DNA from: Acytostelium subglobosum LB1
Lineage: Eukaryota > Evosea > Eumycetozoa > Acytosteliales > Acytosteliaceae
Length of the DNA: 64,000 bases
Assembly (NCBI RefSeq): GCF_000787575.1
Contig: NW_012236504.1
Coordinates: 417,050-481,049 of the forward strand
Direction: 5' to 3'
Position 1 is the first letter of the stretch, and each line of letters starts with the position of its first letter. The notes under the pieces were generated by a model. That model did no database searches, was not told the DNA's origin, and saw nothing but the letters and a program-made list of their open reading frames with translations. Of the stretch, positions 9,256 to 19,999 are shown one piece after another. The translations under genes were made by a program, and so were the position numbers.

Positions 9256-10786
9256 TTACTTCATCTTCTTGAGAAGACCCTCCTTCTTGAGCAAATTCTT
9301 CAGCTCAGTATAAGTGAAGTCTGTGGATGGTGCAAACCTGCTTCTCTTGTTGTTATCATCCAAGTAGTCAAAGTATTCATAGTGAGTGCTGTAGTGAGGT
9401 AGGTGTTAGTATTCCATTCCTCCATGGGTTGGGAGCGGTTCCTACATACGTATCATCTGAAGCATAACGGTAACATTGGATGGTGGCACAGAAGTCGGTG
9501 GTTGATTTGTTCTTGAGCATGTGAGTCTGGTAGAGGGATGGTGTGAGGTAGGTCACGCCACCAGTCGGGAAGTTGCAGTCCAGGTAGGGCGTGGTGATCG
9601 CCGGATTGAGGTCGGAGTAGTAGGTGCAGTTGATCGATCCATGCAACACCTTGATCACTGCGAACGCACCAGAGTGCTGATGGATTGGCGAGTTGTGTCC
9701 AGTTGGCCAGAGCTCCAGAACGAATGGGATGCCCGGGCTGTATCCCTGGTCCATGCCCAAGGTGACACGGATGTATGTCTCGGTCAGCTTGCACTTGTGA
9801 TCCTGTGCCTTCTTCACCAAGAACTTGGACAGCTCACCTGATTTCAACGAGAGTTGGATGGCTGTGGCGATGTCATTTTGGAGGACGACATTTGGGCCGG
9901 CGACCACTGAGTAGAGCATTTGGCACTCGGTTGGCAGGTTGCCAATGGTCGTGATAAGTCCGTTCTCAATGTCGTCCAGGGTGACGAGGTCAGAGGAGAT
10001 CACATTGGGTGGCAGTTGAAAGGTCACGGGCAGCTCGTAGATCAGGACCTTGGTCATAATCTTTGTGTCGCTCACAGACAAACCGACGTACTTGAGGTCG
10101 GGGAGGAAGGCGCCGACCGGCACATCATAACGGAGCAGTGTTAGTGCTTGGGTGGCCTCTCCCTTTCCATACTTGAGGACGCTGTTCTTCTTGTCGAGGG
10201 ACAGCCAGTAGTAGACGTCGTTGTTCTTCTCGCGAACGGCCTTACGGTCGCTGGTGCTAGCCAGGACACTAGTGAGCGCATCGTTGTTGTGGTTGAGCAA
10301 GATGACCGAAGTCTCATTGACCTCGAGACAGTAGAGTGGTGTGACGCCGGCTGAACTCTCGGATTTGGAGTTGATGTAGATGCGGAACTTGGACATGGGG
10401 TTGGTCATCTTGATGCGGACGACTCCCTGGGAGGCCACTGGAAGTGAGGCGCTAATGTAGTACTCTGGCATCACCTCATTTGGCTTGTTGTTCATCATAA
10501 CAATGTTGTTGGCTGAAGGGGCTGCTGCTGGGGGCATTGACTTTAGCAACAATTTGGCATGAGATGGTTCAGCGGCCACGCTTCTGAAGGCAGGTGTCCT
10601 GTAGACGGTGTATCTTGGTGCAGTTTCTGTTTGAATCATGATTATATGATTGATTGATTAATTGATTGATTGGATATAGTTGTTTGTCAGAGTCTGGACT
10701 AACTTTATACTTGTTGGTGTTGCCAACATTGTTGTCACAATCAAGCAACCTAGCAGGGAAGCAAGGGACACGATAGCAATGGGCAT
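9256..10786 (-). CDS. Secreted cysteine-dioxygenase-like cupin protein (461 aa)
   Basis: Three exons: 10711-10786, 9450-10626 and 9256-9388; total 1386 nt in frame. Exon 1 gives a clear signal peptide (MPIAIVSLASLLGCLIVTTM, then LA|TPT). The middle region resembles farnesoic-acid O-methyltransferase-like sugar-binding domains (VYYWLSLDKKNSVLKYGKGE). The C-terminal 200 residues are a cysteine-dioxygenase-type cupin with WPTGHNSPIHQHSGAFAVIK (iron-binding His-X-His) and a distal TYLTPSLYQTHMLKN (third His). Cysteine dioxygenases oxidise a thiol to a sulfinate; a secreted version with an extra N-terminal domain is unusual. A shorter start at 10639 is possible only if the first intron is not spliced, and that start lies inside the intron. 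Substrate unknown. Confidence 0.8.
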
Positions 10787-11628
10787 TCATAATTGATCAA
10801 CTTTACACCACACACAAGTTCTGATCAGTGTAGTAGGCTGCACAGGGGGTCGAGTCCAATCTACACATCGGCAGTAATTGAAGTTGTTTGTGGGCGGGCA
10901 GACATCGATCCACAATCGGGAGACTTTTAATCACATGACCATTGATGCACACAAGTCATCATTGCCACAGTGTTGCTTGGGACAAAGGGGGGGAGGTTCC
11001 AATCCATAATGAGGATTTTGCCCACTGGGAGCGATCCTGGTTGTCAGCTGACTCTGAGCTCTATCTGTTATTATTACTTTGATTCTGTGTTGTAGTATGT
11101 GCACTCTACATTTAACTATCTACCTCTCTTGTTCATCTACATTTACATTACAACAAGCACCCAATCACAACAAACATGTAAGAAGTACCATTCTCTGAAT
11201 GTGTTGCATGTCTTTTATGTTGGATTTAGATCTCCAATATTCTCCTTCTCTCTCTCCATTGTTGTCATAACACAAGAGTCAACCAATCAAACATGGTCTG
11301 CGCAGTTTAATGTGATTGATTGATTGATTGATTTGTTGATATCATTAATACATATGTATAACTAAATAACTATGTATTATTATACTAATACCACAACTAA
11401 TGTAATAACTAATAACAATCATCATTGGGTTGTCAATGGAAAAGTGGATGGCTTGAAGGGTGACCCAACTGTTCAAATATCTGAAACTAACAAATAAAAT
11501 TTAATGAAACAGTGTGTGAACAACAAGATGGACCATACCCCAACCCATTCAATCTCATTCATTATTCATCCATTCATATACAATCAATCAGATATTCATT
11601 ACTTATTTATATATATATATATTAAGAT
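10787..11628. other. Intergenic region between divergent genes
   Basis: Bases 10800-11090 are relatively GC-rich and complex (contains TGTAG/CTACA pairing and a G run at 10988) but hold no convincing exon. Bases 11340-11480 contain TTGGGT/ACCCAA arms (near 11427 and 11468). The rest is low complexity. Probably promoters of the two flanking genes. Confidence 0.5.
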
Positions 11629-12091
11629 ATGTCAAAGTTTGGAGGGGCACCAAAGTGTCCAATTTGTACAAAGTCTGTCTATGCCGCTGAGAAGGCATTG
11701 GGTCCAGGTGGCAACGATTACCACAAGTATGTGTTCAATGGTCGGCTGTCAACTTGTTGTGAGAGAAGGAGAGGGAGAGGGAGGCATAGGGAGAGTGAGA
11801 GGGATAGATACAAACAGAGTTAGATGACAGGATTATGATAAGAGGTCAAGGATCAACATAGCGAGAGAGATTATAGAAGAATTGGAACTCACACCATCAA
11901 TCATATTCCAATCAACAACTACGTTTCGAATGAATAGGACTTGTTTGGTCTGTGTAACATGCAAGAAGTCATTGGACTCAACCAATCTGTGCGAGAATGA
12001 CTCAAAGCCATACTGCAAGGCATGCTATGGCAAGAACTTTGGTCCAAAGGGCTTTGGTTTCGCTGGAGGTGGTGCCATCATGCACACATAA
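11629..12091 (+). CDS. Single-LIM-domain protein, CRP-like (83 aa)
   Basis: Exons 11629-11726 and 11938-12091, joined in AA|GTATGT...TAG|GAC. The spliced product has one full LIM domain: CPIC, HKTC, CVTC, then CENDSKPYCKACYG, i.e. eight zinc ligands in the CRP-type spacing. The tail is Gly-rich (GPKGFGFAGGGAIMHT). LIM-only proteins of this size bind actin-associated or nuclear partners. Dictyostelium has several small LIM proteins and I cannot tell which one this is. The first intron is unusually purine-rich (GAGAGGGAGAGG). Confidence 0.9.
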
Positions 12092-12204
12092 TCGATCAAT
12101 TCAGTCCAACGAATGAATGTAATGGTCGAGCAATGTCAACTTGTATTAAATGAGAACAACACACTGTATTCCACATCCTATCTATACTATCTATCTGTCG
12201 GCTA

Positions 12205-12796
12205 TCAGTTACTCTGCTGTTTCTTCAGTTCCTCTTCTTGCTTTATCATCCTAACATGGTTGTCATGTCGTTTTATCATCTCTTCGACCTCATCCAATGA
12301 ATTGTACAACGAGAAGAAGCCATGATATGCCATTGAGGACACTGTCAATGTGCCCAACACCAATGGGAACATCTTTCCATGTTTGAGTGCACTTGCCCAT
12401 GTTGAAGCGGACAATGCAGCCGACAGTCCACCTGCCAAGAATGCGCCTGTGTTCGTATAGCTATTGTCTATCAGCAGTCTGTTGATTGCGTTATTGAGTA
12501 AGATTGATTGATTGAGTGAGTGAGTGAGCGAGGTGCAGTGGACAGGCGCAAGAGGGAGTGAATAGGACCACTTACCCTGAGGTCAGGAACAATCCCGATG
12601 AGATCAGTGATACCTTTGCCATTAATGGCATACGTCTGGAAGTGTAATAGGCAAAGGTACCAAAGAATACTGCACTCATTGCATATGTAGGCTTGGCCAT
12701 TATAACATATTTCTTCTTTGGAGTAGGTTGTAAATCTAATATATTATTATTATTCTTATCATCTTTAGAGGGTATTGAAGATGTATTATTAGACAT
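12205..12796 (-). CDS. Small multi-pass membrane protein (164 aa)
   Basis: Exons 12576-12796 and 12205-12478; donor GG|GTAAGT, acceptor CAACAG|A; 495 nt in frame. After a polar Asn-rich N-terminus come hydrophobic segments around YAMSAVFFGTFAYYTS, VSLISSGLFLTSG, GAFLAGGLSAALSAS and FPLVLGTLTVSSMAYHG, then a charged C-terminal helix (EMIKRHDNHVRMIKQEEELK). The Gly/Ala-rich short helices recall TMEM14-type proteins, but I am not sure of the family. It converges with the LIM gene (stop codons 113 bp apart). Confidence 0.75.
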
Positions 12797-12957
12797 TATG
12801 TATGTATATGTTTGTATGTGTATATGTACAAGTATTTCAAAGATTGAACCAAAAAGAGAGACACCAAAGTTGTGTCAAAGTCAATAAAGAGGCACGTGTT
12901 TTGATTGTTTGATTGATATACAGATACAGATACAGATACATAACATAGACGTATAGG

Positions 12958-13780
12958 ATGATGAACATAGCATTGACAGGTTCTCGTATGTTCTCTGTTC
13001 GTCAGAGGGTTAGGAGTATCATATCACCGATGGTGATCATTCATAGTAGATCAATGTCATCAACATCAGGGAGAAAGAATATCTTTGAAGATGACGACGA
13101 TGATGATGATAATGGTAGAGATAACAAACAACAACAACAACAACGTATACCCAACAATCAATCATCATCACAACAACAACAACAGAGTCATGTGACATAT
13201 CCGATTGTCATGCCTACATTTAAGCCGCGAGGTAGTAACTTCATGACCCCGAGACGTCCACCTAAGCAGCCAGATGCAATAGTACTGACAAAGGAGGAGA
13301 TTGATTATATGTATGTTACCGAGTGATGAAGAAGGTTGTGATACATACACACATACTGACCTCGATCAATCAATCAATCAAAGAGTTGAACATGATGTAC
13401 CAAAGCCTAAAGAGATAAGGAATATATTATTGGAGGATGATGAGGATGAGGATATCAATTCAAACTCTACTTTGAATCTAAACAATATGAACTCGACAGA
13501 CGCAGCAGACAAGAAGACATCAGAGGCATTTGATGAGGTGGCAGGCATGAAGTTTGAAAGTCTACTAAAGATGATCTTTAAGAATAAGAGGACGGGCGAG
13601 TTGGATCTGGACCAGGAGGACATCGAAGAGTTGGAACGTATGATCACTCAACAGTCTGCTGGTGGTGGTCTATACACTGTCGATCCAAATATGCAGGCAC
13701 ATCAACAACAACACCAACAGCGACGACAACAACAACATCTTCAAAATAGTAGTAATAGTACAGATACAGATAAACGATGA
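12958..13780 (+). CDS. Gln/Asp-rich protein with mitochondrial-type N-terminus (249 aa)
   Basis: Exons 12958-13310 and 13384-13780 (750 nt), joined AT|GTATGT...AAAG|AG. The N-terminus (MFSVRQRVRSIISPMVIIHS) is Arg/Ser-rich without acidic residues, as in mitochondrial presequences. It is followed by an acidic run, poly-Gln, a conserved-looking YPIVMPTFKPRGSNFMTPRR, and a helical segment (FDEVAGMKFESLLKMIFKNK). No family recognised; a mitochondrial ribosome or assembly factor would fit but is not shown. Divergent from the gene at 12796, 161 bp apart. Confidence 0.7.
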
Positions 13781-13975
13781 TGATTAATGATGGATGGATA
13801 GATACACATGTCCATCAATCATGTAAATAATTCAATGCATCCAGTTTCAAATGTTCCATTGACATACTTTTATGAATGAAAGTTGGATTGATTGAATGAT
13901 TGATCGAATGGATACAATATGATTGATGATCGTGGGAGTACCTACCTACCCAACCCAAGGGGCACCTTGGACATC

Positions 13976-13982
13976 ACCATAA
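13976..13982 (+). promoter_or_regulatory. DUSE-like box (ACCATAA)
   Basis: Ends 62 bases before the stem of the class I RNA candidate at 14044. Identical in sequence and nearly so in distance to the box at 6159-6165. Confidence 0.5.
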
Positions 13983-14043
13983 CCAATCCAGGAGGTTATG
14001 GAGTTTTTGTTCAATTACAATCATTGGATGATTGACCATCTTG

Positions 14044-14125
14044 AGGTCCTCTTACAGCAACCAAACAAACGTATCCTACAAAACTTAAATGTCTGGAATA
14101 GATAATGCACATACCCAGGGGACCT
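14044..14125 (+). ncRNA. Candidate dictyostelid class I RNA (copy B)
   Basis: AGGTCCTC (14044-14051) pairs with GGGGACCT (14118-14125) through one T-G wobble. TCTTACAGCAA (14050-14060) matches the recalled class I motif CCTTACAGCAA at 10 of 11 positions and is followed by CCAAAC, as in copy A. Length is about 82 nt, longer than the 42-65 nt I recall for D. discoideum. Sharing AGGTC, ACAGCAACCAA and the upstream box with copy A makes chance unlikely. Confidence 0.65.
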
Positions 14126-14515
14126 GTCTTCTTATACCATTTTATTCCATCTCCATCAGTCTGATCACTATCCATCCTCAATCACACAAAAGCTTGGATT
14201 GATCGTACACAAAACGACCAAACTCTCAAAAAAGTGACAAAGTGAAGAGAAACGCATAAACTTCGTCATTCTCCTCCACTCAATCATATAATTAGTGTAT
14301 TAGTGTATTTGTATAGTTTGTTATCGTGATAAGAGGTACGTCTACAGTGCACAGTGTCATTACATATGATTGATCGAACGAACGAATGAATGAACGAACG
14401 AATGAACGCGAATGAATGAAGTACTAATACATCAAACTTGATCAATCGACAATGTTGAATATTATATAGCTCGCGATACAGAAACAGAACAACAACACGA
14501 CAAAGTAGGACAATC

Positions 14516-14836
14516 ATGTCTGCAACACCGCTCTTATCAAGACCACTGATGAGCACTTATCAGGCTGGACTCAAGATCTTTGGGTTCAGACCAGAGGGCA
14601 GCATCAACTTGGGTCTCAAGTATCTGCGCAAGCCACTGAAGGGACAGTATCTGGACAACTACTACCCAGAGATGGACCTGTCACTCGAGATGATTGGCAA
14701 CAATAATGACAAGGGCTGGTTCAAGGCCGACCGTACAGAGAGACGTGAGGACAGAGGCAAGGTCAAGGTTAAGAAGGGAAGTGGAAAGATGGCTTTGAAG
14801 AGAGCAAAAGACTCGTCAAAGAAGCAACAACAATAA
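14516..14836 (+). CDS. mrps33: Mitochondrial small-subunit ribosomal protein mS33 (106 aa)
   Basis: Intact single exon. The pattern STYQAGLKIFGFRP...SINLGLKYLRKPLKG...YYPEMDL...KGWFKADRTERRE...KKGSGKMALKRAK matches the mS33 (MRPS33/YmS-T) family, including the basic KKGxGKxAxKR C-terminus. The protein is imported and bound in the head of the mitochondrial small ribosomal subunit. Length is normal for the family (about 106 aa in animals). Confidence 0.85.
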   Translation: MSATPLLSRPLMSTYQAGLKIFGFRPEGSINLGLKYLRKPLKGQYLDNYYPEMDLSLEMIGNNNDKGWFKADRTERREDRGKVKVKKGSGKMALKRAKDSSKKQQQ

Positions 14837-15157
14837 TAAAAGATGTGAACGAACGAACTAGTATATATATATATGCGATATCAAACAACAACAATAACTA
14901 TTACTACTTATTGATTAAAGAAGATATTCTTTGAATTATGGTCAGAGTCAGGCTAGACTTGTCTCTCCTCCACTTCATCGTCGTCCTCGTGCATTATTGA
15001 GGATGAGTCATTCAAGTTGACGTTGCACCACACACACACACTTGGAACAAATAATGTCTTGCTTGCCCCTTCATCTCGCTCATTCATTCATTCATTCAAT
15101 CATTCATTCATTAAGTACATAGATATATAACAACAAACATTTAGTTGGTTGGAAGAT

Positions 15158-15717
15158 ATGAAGAGGGACATGGATAGGTTGTAAGTTATTGTTATCTGGA
15201 TCATTCCAGTTTAAATGATTGCGGACGCTAATCAATCAATCATTCAATGAATCAATGAATCAATAGCAATACAAATATAAATAGTCGATCGACTAGGAAT
15301 GTATTGGGATTGGATGATAACAATAGTATGAATAGATCATCACCAAACAGCTTCAATTCAGAACAGTTGGTCGAACAACGCAATGATGAACAAGGTCAAA
15401 TGCTTAAAGAGAAGACAGAGGTTCTGAAAAGAGTATGTGGACTGACTCAACAACGCGATCGCCAACGTTGTTACTAATGCGATGCCATTCAGATAAGCAT
15501 AGATATAGAGTCACAGGTTCGCGAGAGTAACTCATTGCTGGATGACTTGAATGGCGATTTGTCGAATGCACAAGCATTGTTGTCCAACACCATGAAGAAG
15601 TTGACACACCTTGCACAGACGGCCACCAGTCGACACATGATGTATCTGATCCTCTTTGTTGTATTTGTATTCCTACTACTCTACTACATCATCAGCTGGG
15701 GAAGAAGACCAACATAA
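15158..15717 (+). CDS. Bet1-like Qc-SNARE (137 aa)
   Basis: Exons 15158-15180, 15267-15432 and 15493-15717 (414 nt). The SNARE helix runs from LVEQRNDEQGQMLKEKTEVLKRISIDIESQ through SLLDDLNGDLSNAQALLSNTM, with a single C-terminal membrane anchor (MMYLILFVVFVFLLLYYIIS). The short polar N-terminus (SRSTRNVLGLDD) and total size fit Bet1, the Qc-SNARE of ER-Golgi transport. Bet1-like GS15/Sft1 is the main alternative. The two upstream exons are too short for a simple ORF scan. Confidence 0.85.
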
Positions 15718-16153
15718 CTTATTGTTGTGCTTGTCTAATACATACATATATAAATATACACACAAACAGGTCATCGAGTTCAACGCATCCATCTATGTTA
15801 AGGTGTGGACATCACATGGCACCTTCTCCTTCATTGTATCATAATGGCATTCAATCATTCATTCATTCAAACAAGACAACCCCAATGATGACATCAAAGA
15901 AAGCTGCCTGGTGGCTGCATTAATACATCAATTAATAATACAGCTACAAGTTATTGTATTTGTTTGATCGTTACATGTACCTTGGGATATGTTTGATGCA
16001 CAATTACTTTTCTTCAAACTTGTTGGCCACGACAAATGAGCATCGGGATTCCCTTGATCAATCAAATCAGTTGTTGATAATCATAATTTAGTTATTGTAG
16101 ATAGATAATGGTACTTGAAGAGGAGCAGACTGCAGACATCGTTGGGTTGACAA
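15718..16153. other. Intergenic region
   Basis: No gene seen. Bases 15765-15845 are of coding-like composition but without a start; likely the 3' UTR of the Bet1-like gene. Confidence 0.5.
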
Positions 16154-18437
16154 TTGGAAACCATACAACAACAACAATGCAATAATACAAGGAAGATAGA
16201 TCAGTTAGTAAAGAGATTGTTGCAAAGCAGAGTGATACGAGTGATCATCATGCATCATGTGCATCAGATACATGTCGTGTTGATGAAGGCAGCAGGTGTG
16301 CCACTGACACACATCATGTCAGGTGATCAGTTTGAGAAGGAACGATGTCTGTCAACAATGTTGGGATATGGCAGGACTGACCTGTTTATGAAGTACTTTG
16401 ATGTCTTTGTCCAGGCAAAGCCACAAGGTGTCACTCTTCACCTTCGACATCTGATTAAAGTTGCAATCGAGGTCAACAACATCAATGTTGCTCTTCATCT
16501 GTTCAAGTTCAATCGAGACAACAATCTCATGCACGACAACTCATTGGTCATTGCCAAACACATCGATGATGTTGTCAGGTTGGATCGACATGACATGGCT
16601 GAGCTGCTTCTGTCCGAGCTCGAGTTCGCCATCAATGGATCACTCAAGAACAAAAAACAACAGAGGTTGGCAAGATGTACTCGAGTTGCCAGTCTTTCAA
16701 GATGCTTGAGACAATCCACTCGCAATGCCATCTGTTCAAGCCCCTTCACAAATCAGTGTACATTAGTGTCAAGTTGATAAAGACACTGACTTGCAGCGAT
16801 ATCCCAGTCTTCCTCGAGTTACTCCGAGGAAGTACCAAAAACGACAATACCATCTCCAACGTCGTGTTGTGTCACATGGACAACATACCTCTCCTTGACT
16901 GCTTCTTTAGTCTGTGGATGTTAGTGGAAAGCACTCGTAGATGCATCGATGAAAAGATCTTCCCAAGTGTCGATGAATGGACCAACAGGCACCTCAAATC
17001 GTTGCAAAAGCCAGAGGGCATAATCTTTGCACGGATATATCGCCTACATCTTCCAAGCGACTGTATCTACTTTTCCGCAGCTACACATGGAGACCTTGAA
17101 CTGGTTCAATGGGCTATTGAACATCAACTACCAGCCAAAAATGACAGACATGTCGCTGTGGCGCTGCAGCATGGCTTTGTTGACATTGCATTTATCATCT
17201 TGGACAAATGCCAACTTCGCGATTGCGATTACCAGTTCTCATTGTATTACACATTAGATTATCTTCGATGGCTACTAGATCGTCCAATTCACGACTCCAT
17301 ATTCTCGATGGAGCTTCTTCAACGACTGGCATCGTACGGCAACATCCTATTTGGTTGGGAAATGCTACTCTCACCTGGTCTGACACTGGACACATTGGAA
17401 TTCATCAAGGCCAACCTCATTGGTTCACGAACTTATCTTGACCCAAACAGATTCAAGAGGATGCCAGAGTTGTTTTTGGTCAAGGACATTACATTGCTCA
17501 AGGATGTTTTTGAACTAATCACCTTGGATCTTGGTGACATGATGGTGCGCGCCCTCATCCGCAGGCGTCCCGATGTTTTCACAGTACTTGCAGAGACTGG
17601 GTGTCGTGTTGGCCCTGGGGCTCTATCATCTCTTCACTCTGTTGAGAATGTTCACGTACTGATCGACTCTGGATGCTTGGAGCAAGAACCCACGCAATAT
17701 TATAACAATATCCTGAAAATCATCATTGAACGCTACTACGACATATCATTAGTACGCGACTTTCACAACAAGTATGGCCGTGTCTATGCCCATACAAATG
17801 AGTCAAACTCAAGTTCTACTCCTGTAATGGAGTATGCAGCTCGACATGGCAACCTGGAGATTGTACGCTTCCTCCACCAAAACCTACCATAAGTTATGAT
17901 AAATTCACTTTGAATGAAGCAACCTATAGTGGAAACATTGACGTGTTCCAATTCATCAAGGACAACTATACAATGAAGTGGAGCATGCCATATCTCTACC
18001 AATCTGTTGAGAAAGGACACACAGACATGGTGGATTACATCCTTCACTCGCATGTCCATCTCCTGACCATCCCTGATTACATTGAAACATACTTTCACAA
18101 CGTTGCATGTGGACACCTTCCAATGTTGGAGGCCTATGTCAGTTTGGTAACTCGCATGGACAAAGAGAAAAAAAGAAAGGTTGTCGAGATCCTCGCCAAT
18201 AGGGCACGTAACTTGACTAGTTACTATACCTCAGCCATGGATCGTGGATACAAGGTAGCAGTCTGTCTCCAATACCTCATGGACAATCTTCTTCTTCCCA
18301 ACATGGATGTTCCAATTGCGGAACTGCTTGAAGAAGCCTACGAGAGAGGACATCTCCTGATGGTTGAGTATCTATCTAAACTCCATTCATCCACAACCAT
18401 CGCCACCACCCAACCAACCAACCCAATAAAGAATTGA
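16154..18437 (+). pseudogene. Decayed inverted copy of the ankyrin gene at 87-2351
   Basis: Similar to the first gene over its whole length: VIIMHHVHQIHVVLMKAAGV, DQFEKERCLSTML, then LLDCFFS and DMVDYILHSHVH. Three defects are visible. The homologous start codons are lost (AGG AAG ATA where the intact gene has ATG AAG ATA), leaving an in-frame ATG only at 16250. A frame change occurs between about 16655 and 16675. A second occurs near 17886 (CTACCATAAG), where deleting one base would restore the frame. Three separate ORFs result (to 16777, 16675-17892, 17910-18437). A sequencing error could explain one break but hardly all. Confidence 0.8.
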
Positions 18438-18574
18438 GGTACCTTGTGACTTGTATAATATACTTTTAAAGTAGTTCTATAGACCTGTACATAATGTATG
18501 ACCGTGATCGATCAAGGTGGCGCTGGTGGATTGATTGAATGATGAATGATTGAATGAATGAATGAATGATCACT

Positions 18575-19537
18575 TCAAATCTTCTGATTCCAAATCAGTT
18601 CATTCAATGTGTATCGCGATATGCACCATAGTAGTCTGATTGTTGTCATGTTGGATGGATGGATGATGAGGGTATTAGTCAATCGATCCTGATCACAATA
18701 ACGTTGGGGAACCTTGGTGTACTACTTACTTGAACAACTGAACGAAATCTAATGAACGGAAGAAACAGTCAAGTAGCAGACGTAGGATGGCAAAGGGAAG
18801 TATGCCACGAACGTATACGAGCATGGTGCATTGCTGTGGAACGGAGAGAGCAAATGAGTTCATGGTTGGGATGAAGAAGTGCTCGAATTGGCGTCGTGGC
18901 AATGCCAGTGTACTGGCGTCGGTACACGTCAGACAGTCGCCACGCATGATGAATGAGTAGGTCTCTTGAGGCAACGGTGCACTATACAACGTGCTCGAGG
19001 CAAATGGGAATTTGATGACGGCCACCAACTCTGTGATGGATGAGTGCACTATCATGATCTTGGACACCGAGCCTCCATAGTTGAACCAAATGAATTGGTC
19101 GTAGTTGAGGCCTGGCTTCACTATATGTCCAGGATACTTTTGTGCCAATGCTTCCATCACCCTATTCGTCTCGGCCAAGTCCTTGATAGTACCATCCGTT
19201 GGTGTTAAATGGTTTGTTGTTAAACCATTTGGTGTAGCACCATCACTACTACTGCTGCTACTGCTGTTGCCATGACTATGATCAGGCTGTACATTGTCTT
19301 TGATTATCTTAAGTAGTGCCTATTTGGTTGATTGATTGTTACATGTTAGCATGTTGATCATACATAATCATTGAATGAATGAGTGATGTTGATGTTGAAC
19401 GATGTTGATATTACAATCTCATCGAATACGAATAGCTTTGATGACCTGAACTTGAAGTGATAGAGTAATACACTCAGTAGACAATAGATGACCATGTACC
19501 AGAATACACAGAATCCAATAAGTAATAATGATATCAT
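18575..19537 (-). CDS. Sigma-1 receptor / ERG2 C-8 sterol isomerase-like protein (257 aa)
   Basis: Exons 19415-19537, 18730-19319 and 18575-18635 (774 nt in frame). The N-terminal membrane helix LLIGFCVFWYMVIYCLLSVL is followed by KLFVFDEIALLKIIKDN, a Ser-rich insert, then YPGHIVKPGLNYDQFIWFNY and GGSVSKIMIVHSSITELVAV, which match the ERG2/sigma-1 cupin-like fold. SFIMRGDCLTC and MLVYVRGILPFAILRLLLDC follow the family order. ERG2 shifts the sterol double bond from C8 to C7 in the ER; sigma-1 receptors are non-catalytic relatives. The short last exon (KLLWCISRYTLNELIW) is the least certain part. The Ser/Asn insert near residues 55-85 is absent from the homologues I know. Confidence 0.8.
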
Positions 19538-19619
19538 TGTATGATTATTATTACTGTTTACTACTTAAGTGAATGGATATTAAGGGTTTGAAAGAGCAAT
19601 GAGTACACTTGAGAGAGTG

Positions 19620-19621
19620 NN
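19620..19621. other. Ambiguous bases (NN)
   Basis: Two undetermined bases in non-coding sequence upstream of the ERG2-like gene; possible assembly join. Confidence 0.95.
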
Positions 19622-19999
19622 GAGGGCTTACTTTGAATGAATGAATCGGAACAAGAAGTCAGGTGAGGTGTGTTTAATTAACCTGATTGGGCAATGTGTG
19701 ATGAGGCCACAATGGGTGGAAGTCAGTCAGAATGAAGCACCACAAAAGCAACAACAACAACAGTCAGGGTTTATATCTATGTCATCTGATCATCTGTGAG
19801 TAGTAGTAATACAAGAGAGAGAGAGTAAATATAGTCATGACTTGGTATAAATATTGTTTGTGATTAAGGAAACAAATGAACTTCCATTTGTTGATCTGGG
19901 TGAATCAAAAGACTAGTCTCACAGACACTAATCAAAACCGAACATCTAGCGTTAAGAACTGAACAACAACCTATTTGTTATAAATATATATCTTGATTG

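Larger units (their letters stand above)
13781..14515. other. Intergenic region carrying a class I RNA candidate
   Basis: Contains two tandem stem-loops at 13955-13970 (CCAAGG/CCTTGG, loop GGCA) and 13977-14001 (CCATAACC/GGTTATGG). The second overlaps the DUSE-like box and makes it two-sided. The class I RNA candidate follows. The remainder, up to the mS33 gene, is low complexity. Confidence 0.6.

Noticed and set aside
10639-10641. In-frame ATG at 10639 as start of the cysteine-dioxygenase-like gene
   Set aside because: Lies inside a well-formed intron (GTATAA...CAG); splicing joins a signal-peptide exon at 10711-10786 in frame.
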